Shown one piece after another: positions 1 to 7,148 of a stretch of DNA of 26,909 nucleotides. Below the pieces are notes generated by a model, which saw only the letters and a program-made list of their open reading frames with translations, made no database searches and was not told the DNA's origin. Position numbers and translations under genes: made by a program. Position 1 is the first letter of the stretch. The number at the start of each line of letters is the position of its first letter. This DNA is from an uncultured Collinsella sp. (lineage in GTDB: Bacteria > Actinomycetota > Coriobacteriia > Coriobacteriales > Coriobacteriaceae): contig CAUFRO010000029.1 in NCBI GenBank assembly GCA_959027945.1, positions 1 to 26,909 on the forward strand. The letters run 5' to 3'.

Positions 1-568
1 TCATGGAAAATCCCCCTAATCTAGCAACGGTTTCCAAGTCTACTAGATTGGGGGGGCGGGAGCCAAGCTGCAATACCCCCAAGGCACCCGTCTATAGTTC
101 GTGACATTGTCTATAAACAGGCTCACCGCCCGCGAAATTAAATTCGACGTAAATCCTTTAAGCACGCGGCAAGCGGAAGAATCGTATAAGGCGGTTTTCT
201 GCTGGCTGTCAGCCGCGGTATCCTCATGAAAACCTAATTGTCGCCGGAATTAAAGTCCCCCGGCGCGGACTCACCTTTTCTCCCCGGCGCGGGCTCGATA
301 TCTTCTCGGATATCTAATCGTCTTGGACTTTTACCTGCCCAAGCACAGCACAGCGTTTACGCGCCGCCACACGGAGCAAGGCACAAAAAGTTTTATCTAG
401 AACGCAGGCTTTTAAAGCAACTCAAGTACAAGACAATCGAACTAAACACTTCCGATAAAACACGCCATGGGCATTAATCACATACACAACAGGCCAATAA
501 TGCCCCCTCGTATGCTGCGATATAATCAATTTCACCGAACACCAAACCTGCAACCCGAAGGGACCAAC
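1..568. other. Gene-free stretch at the left edge
   Basis: No convincing gene is visible before position 569. One open frame of 79 codons (238-477) starts with TTG, has no good ribosome binding site and encodes low-complexity Pro/Ser/Arg-rich sequence, so I do not call it. What the stretch holds is a hairpin (12-55), two 15-bp near-identical GC-rich direct repeats (58 to 72 and 82 to 96 past position 200, i.e. 258-272 and 282-296, 14 of 15 bases equal), and two GATATC palindromes close together near 298-316. The left part may be the 3' flank of a gene outside the window. Confidence 0.5.
12..55 (-). terminator. 13-bp hairpin, possible weak terminator
   Basis: CCCCCTAATCTAG (12-24) pairs with CTAGATTGGGGGG (43-55) through 13 positions including one T-G wobble, with an 18-nt loop. 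On the plus strand it is followed by a G-rich run, so it cannot be a plus-strand terminator. On the minus strand it is followed by GATTTTCC, a weak U-tract. It could end a minus-strand transcript, or be a structured border of the accessory segment. Confidence 0.35.
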
Positions 569-1018
569 GTGTTAACAATTCACTATGGTGATATGGAAAA
601 CGTTATCTACAATACGTCGGTTTACTTCAATAACGTCTATTCGCCCCAGTGGTTTCAAGATGTCTTTGCTCAAAGGATCATCAAATCCATCGATAAGGGC
701 ACCGTGGTGGGGCCCAACGCAATCGACACTAAGATCCTCGGCATCATTCCTCCTGAGAAGCTCTCGAGCGGCACCAAAACACTGCTGCTTATGTACTTCA
801 TGCCGCAAAACGTATATAACGCCTCTAACTGTGGTGACAATTGTGCTTACTGGATTTTAAGAATCGCTGCTCAAAAGGATCTAACAATCAATCTCTATCA
901 TTTGCTGGATTTTGGAAACGGCAAATTCACGGCGACCATTGCAAACACGGGCGATGTAGTCCACACGATGTTCGACCTTGTCCCCATAGCTGGAAAATGC
1001 CTTAGGGAGAATTCCTGA
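569..1018 (+). CDS. DUF4869-like protein
   Basis: A 149-residue protein of unknown function. The open frame extends upstream to 467, but I chose the GTG at 569 because GAAGGGA (557-563) lies 5 nt before it and the residues upstream look unstructured. The N-terminus LTIHYGDMENVIYNTSVYF, the central NCGDNCAYW and the NTGDVVHTMFDL segment near the C-terminus resemble what I recall of the DUF4869 family from Lachnospiraceae and other gut Gram-positives; this is recognition from memory, not a search. There is no signal peptide or membrane segment, so it is probably cytosolic. The two cysteines in NCGDNC could bind metal, but that is a guess. Its stop overlaps the start of the next gene by one base, so the two are translationally coupled and probably work together. 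Codon use is more AT-rich than in the glycosyltransferase or suf genes, which suggests transfer. Confidence 0.65.
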   Translation: MLTIHYGDMENVIYNTSVYFNNVYSPQWFQDVFAQRIIKSIDKGTVVGPNAIDTKILGIIPPEKLSSGTKTLLLMYFMPQNVYNASNCGDNCAYWILRIAAQKDLTINLYHLLDFGNGKFTATIANTGDVVHTMFDLVPIAGKCLRENS

Positions 1019-1995
1019 TGCGCGGATCATACGGGGTAGTTATTCAAAACAACCGAGTTCAGTTTAAACTGACCATCAATAGAAACCTGACTATCATTCA
1101 AGGCAACAGTGCTACAGGCAAAACGACGTTGCTCGATATGGTGGCCGCTCACGAAGAATTAGGAGCACAAAGCGGCGTAACAGTTAGTTGCAAAGTGCCC
1201 TGCAAGACAATAACTGGAAAGTATTGGCGCAGAGATCTCCAGGAGATTTCCAACAGCATCGTTTTTATTGATGAAGGCAACGCTTTTGTTCGAACAGAAG
1301 AATTTGCCCATGAAGCGAAGCATAGCTCGAACTATTTCGTAATCGTTGCCAGAGAGTCGTTACATCAACTGCCCTATAGCGTTGATGAAATTTACGGTCT
1401 AAAGAACACCAACCGGACCACGACGAAGTATCCCGTATATTCTCGTGTCTACACCTCTACATATCGCATTTACGGTGATAGTAAATTTAGAGGTGAGAGG
1501 CCAGAGCTTGTCATCGTTGAAGACTCAAATTCGGGCTACGAGTTCTTCAGTTTGCTATGCAAAAAGAGCGACATTCGGTGTATCAGCGCAGGCGGGAAAT
1601 CAAATATCTGCAACTGCATTATGGACGCACCGGAAAACGAGATCCTTGTAATCGCCGACGGTGCCGCCTTTGGACCTGAAATTGCGGAAGCAACTGCGCT
1701 ATTGCGCCGAAAGAACATCAAGCTATTCCTGCCGGAATCGTTTGAATGGATCGTGTTGAATTCGGGATTATTCAACAGCAAACACATTAAGGAGATGCTG
1801 CTTAATCCCGCTGAACACATCGAAAGCTCAAGGTTCTTTAGCTGGGAGAAGTTCTTTACCGCAGAACTCGTCGAATGCTCACGAGACACACGTTTTCACT
1901 ATGACAAGAGCCACTTGAACGAGGAATATTTGAATCCCACCGCCCTTGCGGCTCTTGAGGATACTTTGCCGGATCTTGGCATCACTTCGAACTAG
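1018..1995 (+). CDS. P-loop ATPase with degenerate TOPRIM-like half
   Basis: A 325-residue protein with two halves. Residues 1-125 form a short P-loop NTPase: Walker A GNSATGKT at 29-36 and Walker B IVFIDE at 81-86. There is no ABC signature between them, so this is not an ABC or full SMC/OLD ATPase. Residues 160-250 look TOPRIM-like: a strand ending in a glutamate (LVIVEDSNSGYEF, E168), a glycine turn (ISAGGKSN), and LVIADGAAFG with D214. The usual DxD pair is reduced to a single aspartate, so catalysis is doubtful. The start ATG overlaps the upstream stop (TGATG), with AGGGAGA about 9 nt before. P-loop plus TOPRIM recalls OLD-type defence nucleases, but the match is weak and the function unknown. 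The stop codon TAG is the first base triplet of the duplicated glycosyltransferase tail that follows. Confidence 0.65.
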   Translation: MRGSYGVVIQNNRVQFKLTINRNLTIIQGNSATGKTTLLDMVAAHEELGAQSGVTVSCKVPCKTITGKYWRRDLQEISNSIVFIDEGNAFVRTEEFAHEAKHSSNYFVIVARESLHQLPYSVDEIYGLKNTNRTTTKYPVYSRVYTSTYRIYGDSKFRGERPELVIVEDSNSGYEFFSLLCKKSDIRCISAGGKSNICNCIMDAPENEILVIADGAAFGPEIAEATALLRRKNIKLFLPESFEWIVLNSGLFNSKHIKEMLLNPAEHIESSRFFSWEKFFTAELVECSRDTRFHYDKSHLNEEYLNPTALAALEDTLPDLGITSN

Positions 1996-2206
1996 ACCGA
2001 GAAATACTCGCTCTCGGCAGATAGGTTTGGCCCGAGCCAGGGGTCGCCGTCAAGGAAGAACTCCGGTCAGCGTTGCATGAACAGTGCTTGCTCGCGCTTC
2101 CATCGGCGCAGCTTTTCCTCGTTGGCCTCTTCCCTACCGCGCGAGGTAAACTCGTAGTGGTACAGCTCGGCATAGGGCGTAAAGATGGTGCGGTAGCCCG
2201 CCTCCC
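1992..2206 (-). pseudogene. Truncated duplicate of glycosyltransferase 3' end
   Basis: This segment matches the last 214 bp of the large glycosyltransferase gene (3583-3796) without any gap; by hand count about 25 of 214 bases differ (roughly 88% identity). Translated on the minus strand it gives the last 70 residues of that protein, from EAGYRTI to SEYFSV, but the Trp codon after FMQR is changed to TGA, and there is no start. It is therefore a dead remnant. Homology stops abruptly at both ends: at 1993, exactly where the neighbouring plus-strand ATPase ends, and at 2206. The same tail thus stands on both sides of the AAA ATPase gene 2267-3370, which implies insertion or recombination at the end of the polysaccharide operon. 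Confidence 0.88.
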
Positions 2207-2266
2207 CCGATATGGCAATCGACGCTGATAGCAGTCTTAAAGAATATGACGTCGCCCTCACTCGAC

Positions 2267-3370
2267 CTAGAACCGTTCGAGAATCTCCTCGGCGTTCTCT
2301 CGTAGATAGATATCTAGGTCCGGCACGGCAAACTGAACGTAACCCCTCTGTGGTGCCTGAATAACCTCTCTTTGTAGCAATTTGGCCCTAATAGAGCTGA
2401 TCTCATTGGTCTTTTTACCCATGCGCTTAGCAATCTCGGATGATTTGGACTGTTGTTTATCCTCGCACATGGCCAAAAGGTATTTGAAATCGTTGAGCCC
2501 CAGTCCCGAAATCGCGGGCTCGTGAACAACATCGTGAAAACGAGCCTCTGCCAGCGCAATGCCTTCAGTGACGTCGCGCTCGCTCACAATGGCACTTTTG
2601 ACACGATGCAAGTTGGCGCGCTGCCAAATGGAATAACCGACCAGCTGCACCAGATAGGCATAGCCCTTAGTGGCCTTAGCGGCTCTCGACAGGAGATTGT
2701 CCTCTATGGTCAAGCCAGTAGCGACAAAGCTATCGCCCATAGAGAGCGCTACCTCCACCTGGTTGATAGGCGCCAGATCTTCGGGGAGGGCACGACGCAA
2801 GAACGTAAGCGCCTTGCCGTTAATAAGATCCATAACACCGGCGGGTAACCCGGCAAAGGCAAGTGCGATATCTACTTTTTCCCCTATCAAAAGCTGAACC
2901 GTAGACGCAATGACACGCATATCGTCAATCGGAGCGTCCTGAACTTCATCGATGGCAATAAAAAGACCCTTGGATGACTTCGCTGCCGAACTCAGTAACT
3001 TTCTAAGGCTCGGCTCTTTGGGCGCAACGTCAACTTTCGCGGAAACAAAGCCGGCGTTTACGCCGACCGAAGCATTGGTCGCAAGGGAAGAATCAGCAAC
3101 CTGATCCCGCAAGTCCAGCAATAGGTCAGGGCCAGCAGAGACAATAGCGGTCTTCCATCCAAGCTCTCGAGCACGATCCCTAAGATCGCAGAGCAAAACA
3201 GTTTTTCCGGAGCCCCTCGGTCCAGCAATGCGCATGAGCCTCGCAGGTGCACCAATTCCCGCATTCAAGCTCTCGGTAAACTCAAGAGCGATATCGTCAC
3301 GGCCAATTATGCGCGGAGGCTCAGCGCCGGCAGTGGGACGAAACGGATTATGGAATGCTGTGGCGCTCAC
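2267..3370 (-). CDS. AAA/Orc1-like ATPase with C-terminal winged helix
   Basis: A 367-residue ATPase starting with GTG; AGAAAGG lies 8 nt upstream of it. The N-terminal NPFRPTAGAEPPRIIGRDD is typical of a group of bacterial Orc1/Cdc6-like or archaeal-type AAA ATPases common in actinobacteria. Walker A GPRGSGKT is at 50-57 and Walker B LFIAIDE at 136-142. Residues from about 290 onward (LNDFKYLLAM, then SEIAKRMGKKTNEISSIRAK) look like a winged helix-turn-helix, followed by a short beta hairpin ending in the C-terminus. Such proteins are usually annotated only as ATP-binding protein; a role in DNA binding, plasmid/phage maintenance or defence is possible but not shown. It is a single gene, lying between the two copies of the glycosyltransferase tail and convergent with the P-loop/TOPRIM-like gene. 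Confidence 0.75.
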   Translation of the reverse strand: MSATAFHNPFRPTAGAEPPRIIGRDDIALEFTESLNAGIGAPARLMRIAGPRGSGKTVLLCDLRDRARELGWKTAIVSAGPDLLLDLRDQVADSSLATNASVGVNAGFVSAKVDVAPKEPSLRKLLSSAAKSSKGLFIAIDEVQDAPIDDMRVIASTVQLLIGEKVDIALAFAGLPAGVMDLINGKALTFLRRALPEDLAPINQVEVALSMGDSFVATGLTIEDNLLSRAAKATKGYAYLVQLVGYSIWQRANLHRVKSAIVSERDVTEGIALAEARFHDVVHEPAISGLGLNDFKYLLAMCEDKQQSKSSEIAKRMGKKTNEISSIRAKLLQREVIQAPQRGYVQFAVPDLDIYLRENAEEILERF

Positions 3371-3581
3371 TTGTTTGCCTTTCTAGGGAATCGATTAACA
3401 GCCAATCATCGTTTAAATAATTATCGCAGACTATATCCGATAATATCGAGTTATATAAGCCTGTATAAACTTATCGCGGAAGTATCGAGCTTTCGTAATT
3501 TGTCTTAATTAGTAGTCCACCATTGCTTTCTTCCAAGCTCATAGCAAAAGAAAGTTAAGGACTTCCTAAAAAACCATTGCC
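3371..3581. other. AT-rich intergenic region upstream of the ATPase
   Basis: A markedly AT-rich 211-bp gap between the ATPase start and the end of the glycosyltransferase operon. It should contain the ATPase promoter on the minus strand, but I could not fix a single clear -35/-10 pair among the many TATA-like strings. No convincing terminator for the glycosyltransferase operon is visible either; only a 4-bp AGGA/TCCT stem follows its stop. Confidence 0.5.
3421..3489. repeat. Two imperfect direct repeats, possible operator pair
   Basis: TTATCGCAGA (3421-3430) followed by TATCGAG (3444-3450) is echoed by TTATCGCGGA (3471-3480) followed by TATCGAG (3483-3489). The two composite units lie about 50 bp apart, 50 to 120 bp upstream of the ATPase GTG. 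Repeats in this position could be binding sites, for example for autoregulation by the winged-helix ATPase. This is seen directly as sequence; the function is a guess. Confidence 0.4.
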
Positions 3582-6068
3582 TTAGACCGAGAAATACTCA
3601 CTCTCATCGGATAAGTTCGGCCCCAACCACAGATCGCCATCGAGGAAGAACTCTGGCCAGCGCTGCATGAACAGCGCTTGCTCGCGCTTCCAGCGGCGCA
3701 GCTTTTTCTCGTTGGCCTCTTCCCTGCCGCGCGAGGTGAACTCGTAGTGATACAGCTCGGCATAGGGCGTATAGATGGTTCGATAGCCCGCCTCCCACAC
3801 GCGCAGACAAAAGTCCGCGTCGTTAAAGCCGACGGCGAATTCCTCGTCGTAGCCTCCGACCCGCTCAAATACGTCGCGTCGGACCATCTGACAGGCACCA
3901 GTTACAGCGCTAAAGTTACCGGGGCGCACAGCGCGGGCAAGATAGCCCTCGCGCTTTGCCGAGAAGTCCTGGTTGGCATGGGCAAGTGCGCCACGCACGC
4001 CAACCAAAATGCCAGCGTGCTGCACCAGATGGTCGGCAAAATAGAGCTTGGCACCCACCACACCCGCATCGGGACGTTGCAGATAACCCATCATCTCTTC
4101 GATGAAACCCAGCGTCATAACCTCGGTATCGTTGTTGAGCAGTAACAGATAATCACCCTTGGCATGCTCAACGCCAAAGTTGATGATCTGAGAGTAATTG
4201 AACTCGCCCGGCCAGTACACAACGCGCGCGGTGCCCTTGCCTTCGGATGCTGCAGCCACGCACTCCGGTAGGGTTTCGTAATACGCAAACGTCTCCGGGG
4301 CTTCGCTGTTATTCTCCACCAAGACGATCTCGTAGTTGGCATACGTGGCCTTCTGGGCGATCGACATCACACAGGCATCGAGCGTCTCAACGTGATCCTT
4401 GGTGGGAATCACAATGCTCACCAGCGGCGCAGGCTCCGGCAGCGCATAGCGCATGCGGTAGACAAACGGCATCTCGGTCTCCTCGACCGTTCCGTGAACG
4501 CCCAGCGAGTCAAAGTGGCGCTGCAGCGCCAAACGACCAGCTTCAATAGCATACGGCTTGCTATCTGCAGAGCCATCGGCGGTAGAACCGGGATGCACGC
4601 GCCAGTGATACAACACATGAGCAATATGCTCAAAGCGCGCGCCCGCCGCGAGACAGCGAAGCGTCAGATCATAATCCTGGGCGCCCGCGACGTCTTCCGG
4701 CGACATGCCAATGCGATCGATGAGCGCCTTCTCCACCATCAGGAAATGCGTCACGCAGTTATGGCTATAGAGCAGGTCGACGTTAAGCTTGGTCTTAAAG
4801 ACCGGCTGGCCCCACTCCCCCGTTTTCTGGAACATGTCCTCGTCGCAGAACAGGACCTGGGGACGCTCGCCCTCGGCAGCATTGTTCAGCGCGGCAACAT
4901 AGTGGAACAACGCGTCCGGCTCCAGAATGTCATCGTGGTCCAAGAACGCGATGTAGTCGCCCATCGCTTGCTCAATACCCGCGTTGGTGTTGACCACAAT
5001 GCCGCCGTTGCCGGGCAGCCCAAAGCGACGAACGCGCTCGTCGTGGGCGCCTGCCGCAAGGTCGGCAACCGCATCCCATTCAGGTGAGGCATCCATAAGG
5101 AGCAATTCCCAGTTGTCATAGCTCTGGGCTAGCACCGAGTCCAGCAGCTCGCGCAGGTAGACTCGATCGGTCTTGTAGCACGGCACCACAATGCTCACGA
5201 GCGGCCTATAGGCAAAGGCCGCCGAAGCGACACGCTGGCACGCCAAATCGCCCGGCTTTGCGCGATGCTGCTCAAACCAACGTCGATAAGCTGCGTCGTC
5301 TGCACGCGCGTCCTTCATACGGTTCCAGCTGTCGTCGACCATGCCGTTGTACAGGCGACCATCCATGGCGCAAAACCCGCTCTTGATCTGCTCTGTGGGA
5401 TCGCTCACAATCGCGACAAAATCTCGTATATCCTGAGGCATCTCAACGCTCAGAAACGTTTTATTGACGCGGCATCCGTCCTGCTGCGGCACATCGACCT
5501 GCGACTCAAACACATGCACGGTGACATCGATGGCATTCATATGCGTATCGAAGATCTGGAACTCGGGTGCGCACTGGGGGTCTCCCGCCCAGGTAACCTC
5601 ATAGCGCCACACCGCGCCGGCGTCTGCCGGCAAATAGCGAATGGCATCGATCTCGTAGCGACCGCAGCATTCGCCACGCTGCGCATCGCGGATAAGCGCG
5701 CACAGCGCAGGCTTTGCTTTGTAGTTAATCTTGGATTCCAGCTTGGCCACGCGGCTATCGAGGCGAATAGAGCCCAACCTTTGACCACCGGATGCAAAAA
5801 CGACATCCATCGACGAGCCATCCAAAAACGGAAGTACCATGACGGCGAGCTCGCGCTCGTAACCGGAAACGGAAGGGCAAAGCGCCAGCACACGGCCATG
5901 ATCGACCGGGAGCACCAGCGACGGCACACGAGAACCGCTCGTCGTCGCATGGGCAAACGCTTGAGAACCCTCCCGCTCAATAAGCGCGGCGACATCCTGA
6001 CCGGCAAAACGAAGCAGCACAAACAGACGGCCCTGGCTGCGGCAAAGTGCCAAACGCTTGATATTCAT
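3582..6068 (-). CDS. Large glycosyltransferase with two GT2 domains
   Basis: An 828-residue protein, last gene of the five-gene operon; its ATG directly abuts the stop of the upstream gene (6069). The first 280 residues are a poorly conserved N-terminal region. The first GT2 (GT-A fold) domain begins at PLVSIVVPCYKT (289-300) with the metal/nucleotide-sugar motif DHDD at 377-380; the second begins at PLVSIVIPTKDH (548-559) with NNDTEV at 645-650, and includes a C-terminal part ending in SEYFSV. This double-domain design is known from polysaccharide glycosyltransferases that add sugars to a growing cell-surface chain on the cytosolic face. The sugar donor and acceptor cannot be told from sequence. 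No membrane segments are visible. The last 70 codons are duplicated as a pseudogene at 1992-2206. Confidence 0.9.
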   Translation of the reverse strand: MNIKRLALCRSQGRLFVLLRFAGQDVAALIEREGSQAFAHATTSGSRVPSLVLPVDHGRVLALCPSVSGYERELAVMVLPFLDGSSMDVVFASGGQRLGSIRLDSRVAKLESKINYKAKPALCALIRDAQRGECCGRYEIDAIRYLPADAGAVWRYEVTWAGDPQCAPEFQIFDTHMNAIDVTVHVFESQVDVPQQDGCRVNKTFLSVEMPQDIRDFVAIVSDPTEQIKSGFCAMDGRLYNGMVDDSWNRMKDARADDAAYRRWFEQHRAKPGDLACQRVASAAFAYRPLVSIVVPCYKTDRVYLRELLDSVLAQSYDNWELLLMDASPEWDAVADLAAGAHDERVRRFGLPGNGGIVVNTNAGIEQAMGDYIAFLDHDDILEPDALFHYVAALNNAAEGERPQVLFCDEDMFQKTGEWGQPVFKTKLNVDLLYSHNCVTHFLMVEKALIDRIGMSPEDVAGAQDYDLTLRCLAAGARFEHIAHVLYHWRVHPGSTADGSADSKPYAIEAGRLALQRHFDSLGVHGTVEETEMPFVYRMRYALPEPAPLVSIVIPTKDHVETLDACVMSIAQKATYANYEIVLVENNSEAPETFAYYETLPECVAAASEGKGTARVVYWPGEFNYSQIINFGVEHAKGDYLLLLNNDTEVMTLGFIEEMMGYLQRPDAGVVGAKLYFADHLVQHAGILVGVRGALAHANQDFSAKREGYLARAVRPGNFSAVTGACQMVRRDVFERVGGYDEEFAVGFNDADFCLRVWEAGYRTIYTPYAELYHYEFTSRGREEANEKKLRRWKREQALFMQRWPEFFLDGDLWLGPNLSDESEYFSV

Positions 6069-7136
6069 CTACACTTCTCGCTTTCCCAGGGCGTTCGCTG
6101 CCATGCGTTTGCAGGCACCCAGGCGCCCAAACCTCAAGACGTCGTAATCGAACATGAGCTTTTTGCACAAACGAGCAGCAGGGGCCTTACCGATAAGTGC
6201 CGCGCGCACCATGGCGGCAACCGAAGGAGCACATTGTGCGAGCGCAGCATCGTCGTCCACGGCAGAACCGTTAAGCGCCGCGGCAACGGCAGCAAACACT
6301 TTGCCGCAGTCCGAACCCAGCAATCTGAGCGCATCGTACAGCAACAGATCACACAGGAAGTACGCCAGGTCATCAGCATGCTGTGCATCGAGACCGTCGC
6401 GCTGCCAGTCAGCCAGCATAGCGGAGTAAATCTTCACATGTTCCAGCAGACGCGTCTCGTCGTCATAGCGCATGGTGTCCATGAGCGAACCCTTGCGCGC
6501 GACACGGTAGTCATACAGCTTGTTCGAGATAAGCGCAGTCTTGTGCGAACGACCGTACACGGCAAAGTCGAAGACCTGGTCCTCGCCATACTTGACGGTT
6601 TCGTCGAACACGATCCCGTTGCCCAGCAAGAAGTCGCGCTTGCAGGCGGTGCGCCATGCAAAGGGACGAGACGCTTCCTTAAACAGCAGGTCGGAGCTAT
6701 AACCCTCAAACGACACATCGCGCGGGCTCAGCACATAGTTAAGCCACGGATACCCCGCCTCCAGCGGATACGGGTTCGCGCCAAAGGTCAAAACGTCGCA
6801 GTCCTCGCGCTCAAAGGCATCGACGATCACGCGGCATGCATCGGGCGTAAAGCGGTCGTCGGAATCCAAGAACGCGACAATAGGCGCCGCGGACGCGGCG
6901 ATGCCTGCATTGCGCGCGCTCGACAGGCCACCGTTCTCCTTATCGACCAGCGTAAAGCGCGCATCCTTTTCGCAATAGGCAGCCGCAATATCGCGCGACC
7001 CGTCCGGCGAGCCATCGTTGACCAGCACGCCTTCCCAATCGGGCATATCCTGTGCAAGCAGAGAGTCCAGGCACCAGGCCAGGCACTCCTCCACGTTATA
7101 GATGGGAACAACAACGGAAATCTTGGGAGTAGCCAT
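6069..7136 (-). CDS. GT2 family glycosyltransferase
   Basis: A 355-residue inverting-type GT2 enzyme. The frame also has a GTG six bases upstream (7142), but AGGAG (7146-7150) is only 3 nt from it and 9 nt from the ATG at 7136, so I prefer the ATG. The N-terminal nucleotide-sugar fold is clear: ISVVVPIYNVEECLAWCLDSLL, the VNDGSPDGS loop at 39-47, NGGLSSARN, and the DxD-type motif DSDD at 91-94. The rest (YGEDQVFDFAVY and following helices) matches the acceptor region of capsule and teichoic-type polysaccharide GTs. It probably adds one sugar of the polysaccharide assembled by this operon, in the cytosol. Spacing to the upstream gene is 12 nt and to the downstream gene nil. Confidence 0.88.
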   Translation of the reverse strand: MATPKISVVVPIYNVEECLAWCLDSLLAQDMPDWEGVLVNDGSPDGSRDIAAAYCEKDARFTLVDKENGGLSSARNAGIAASAAPIVAFLDSDDRFTPDACRVIVDAFEREDCDVLTFGANPYPLEAGYPWLNYVLSPRDVSFEGYSSDLLFKEASRPFAWRTACKRDFLLGNGIVFDETVKYGEDQVFDFAVYGRSHKTALISNKLYDYRVARKGSLMDTMRYDDETRLLEHVKIYSAMLADWQRDGLDAQHADDLAYFLCDLLLYDALRLLGSDCGKVFAAVAAALNGSAVDDDAALAQCAPSVAAMVRAALIGKAPAARLCKKLMFDYDVLRFGRLGACKRMAANALGKREV

Positions 7137-7148
7137 AGTCACTCGCTC

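Noticed and set aside
238..477. 79-codon open frame before the DUF4869-like gene
   Set aside because: TTG start, no ribosome binding site, low-complexity product and overlap with repeats; no family resemblance.
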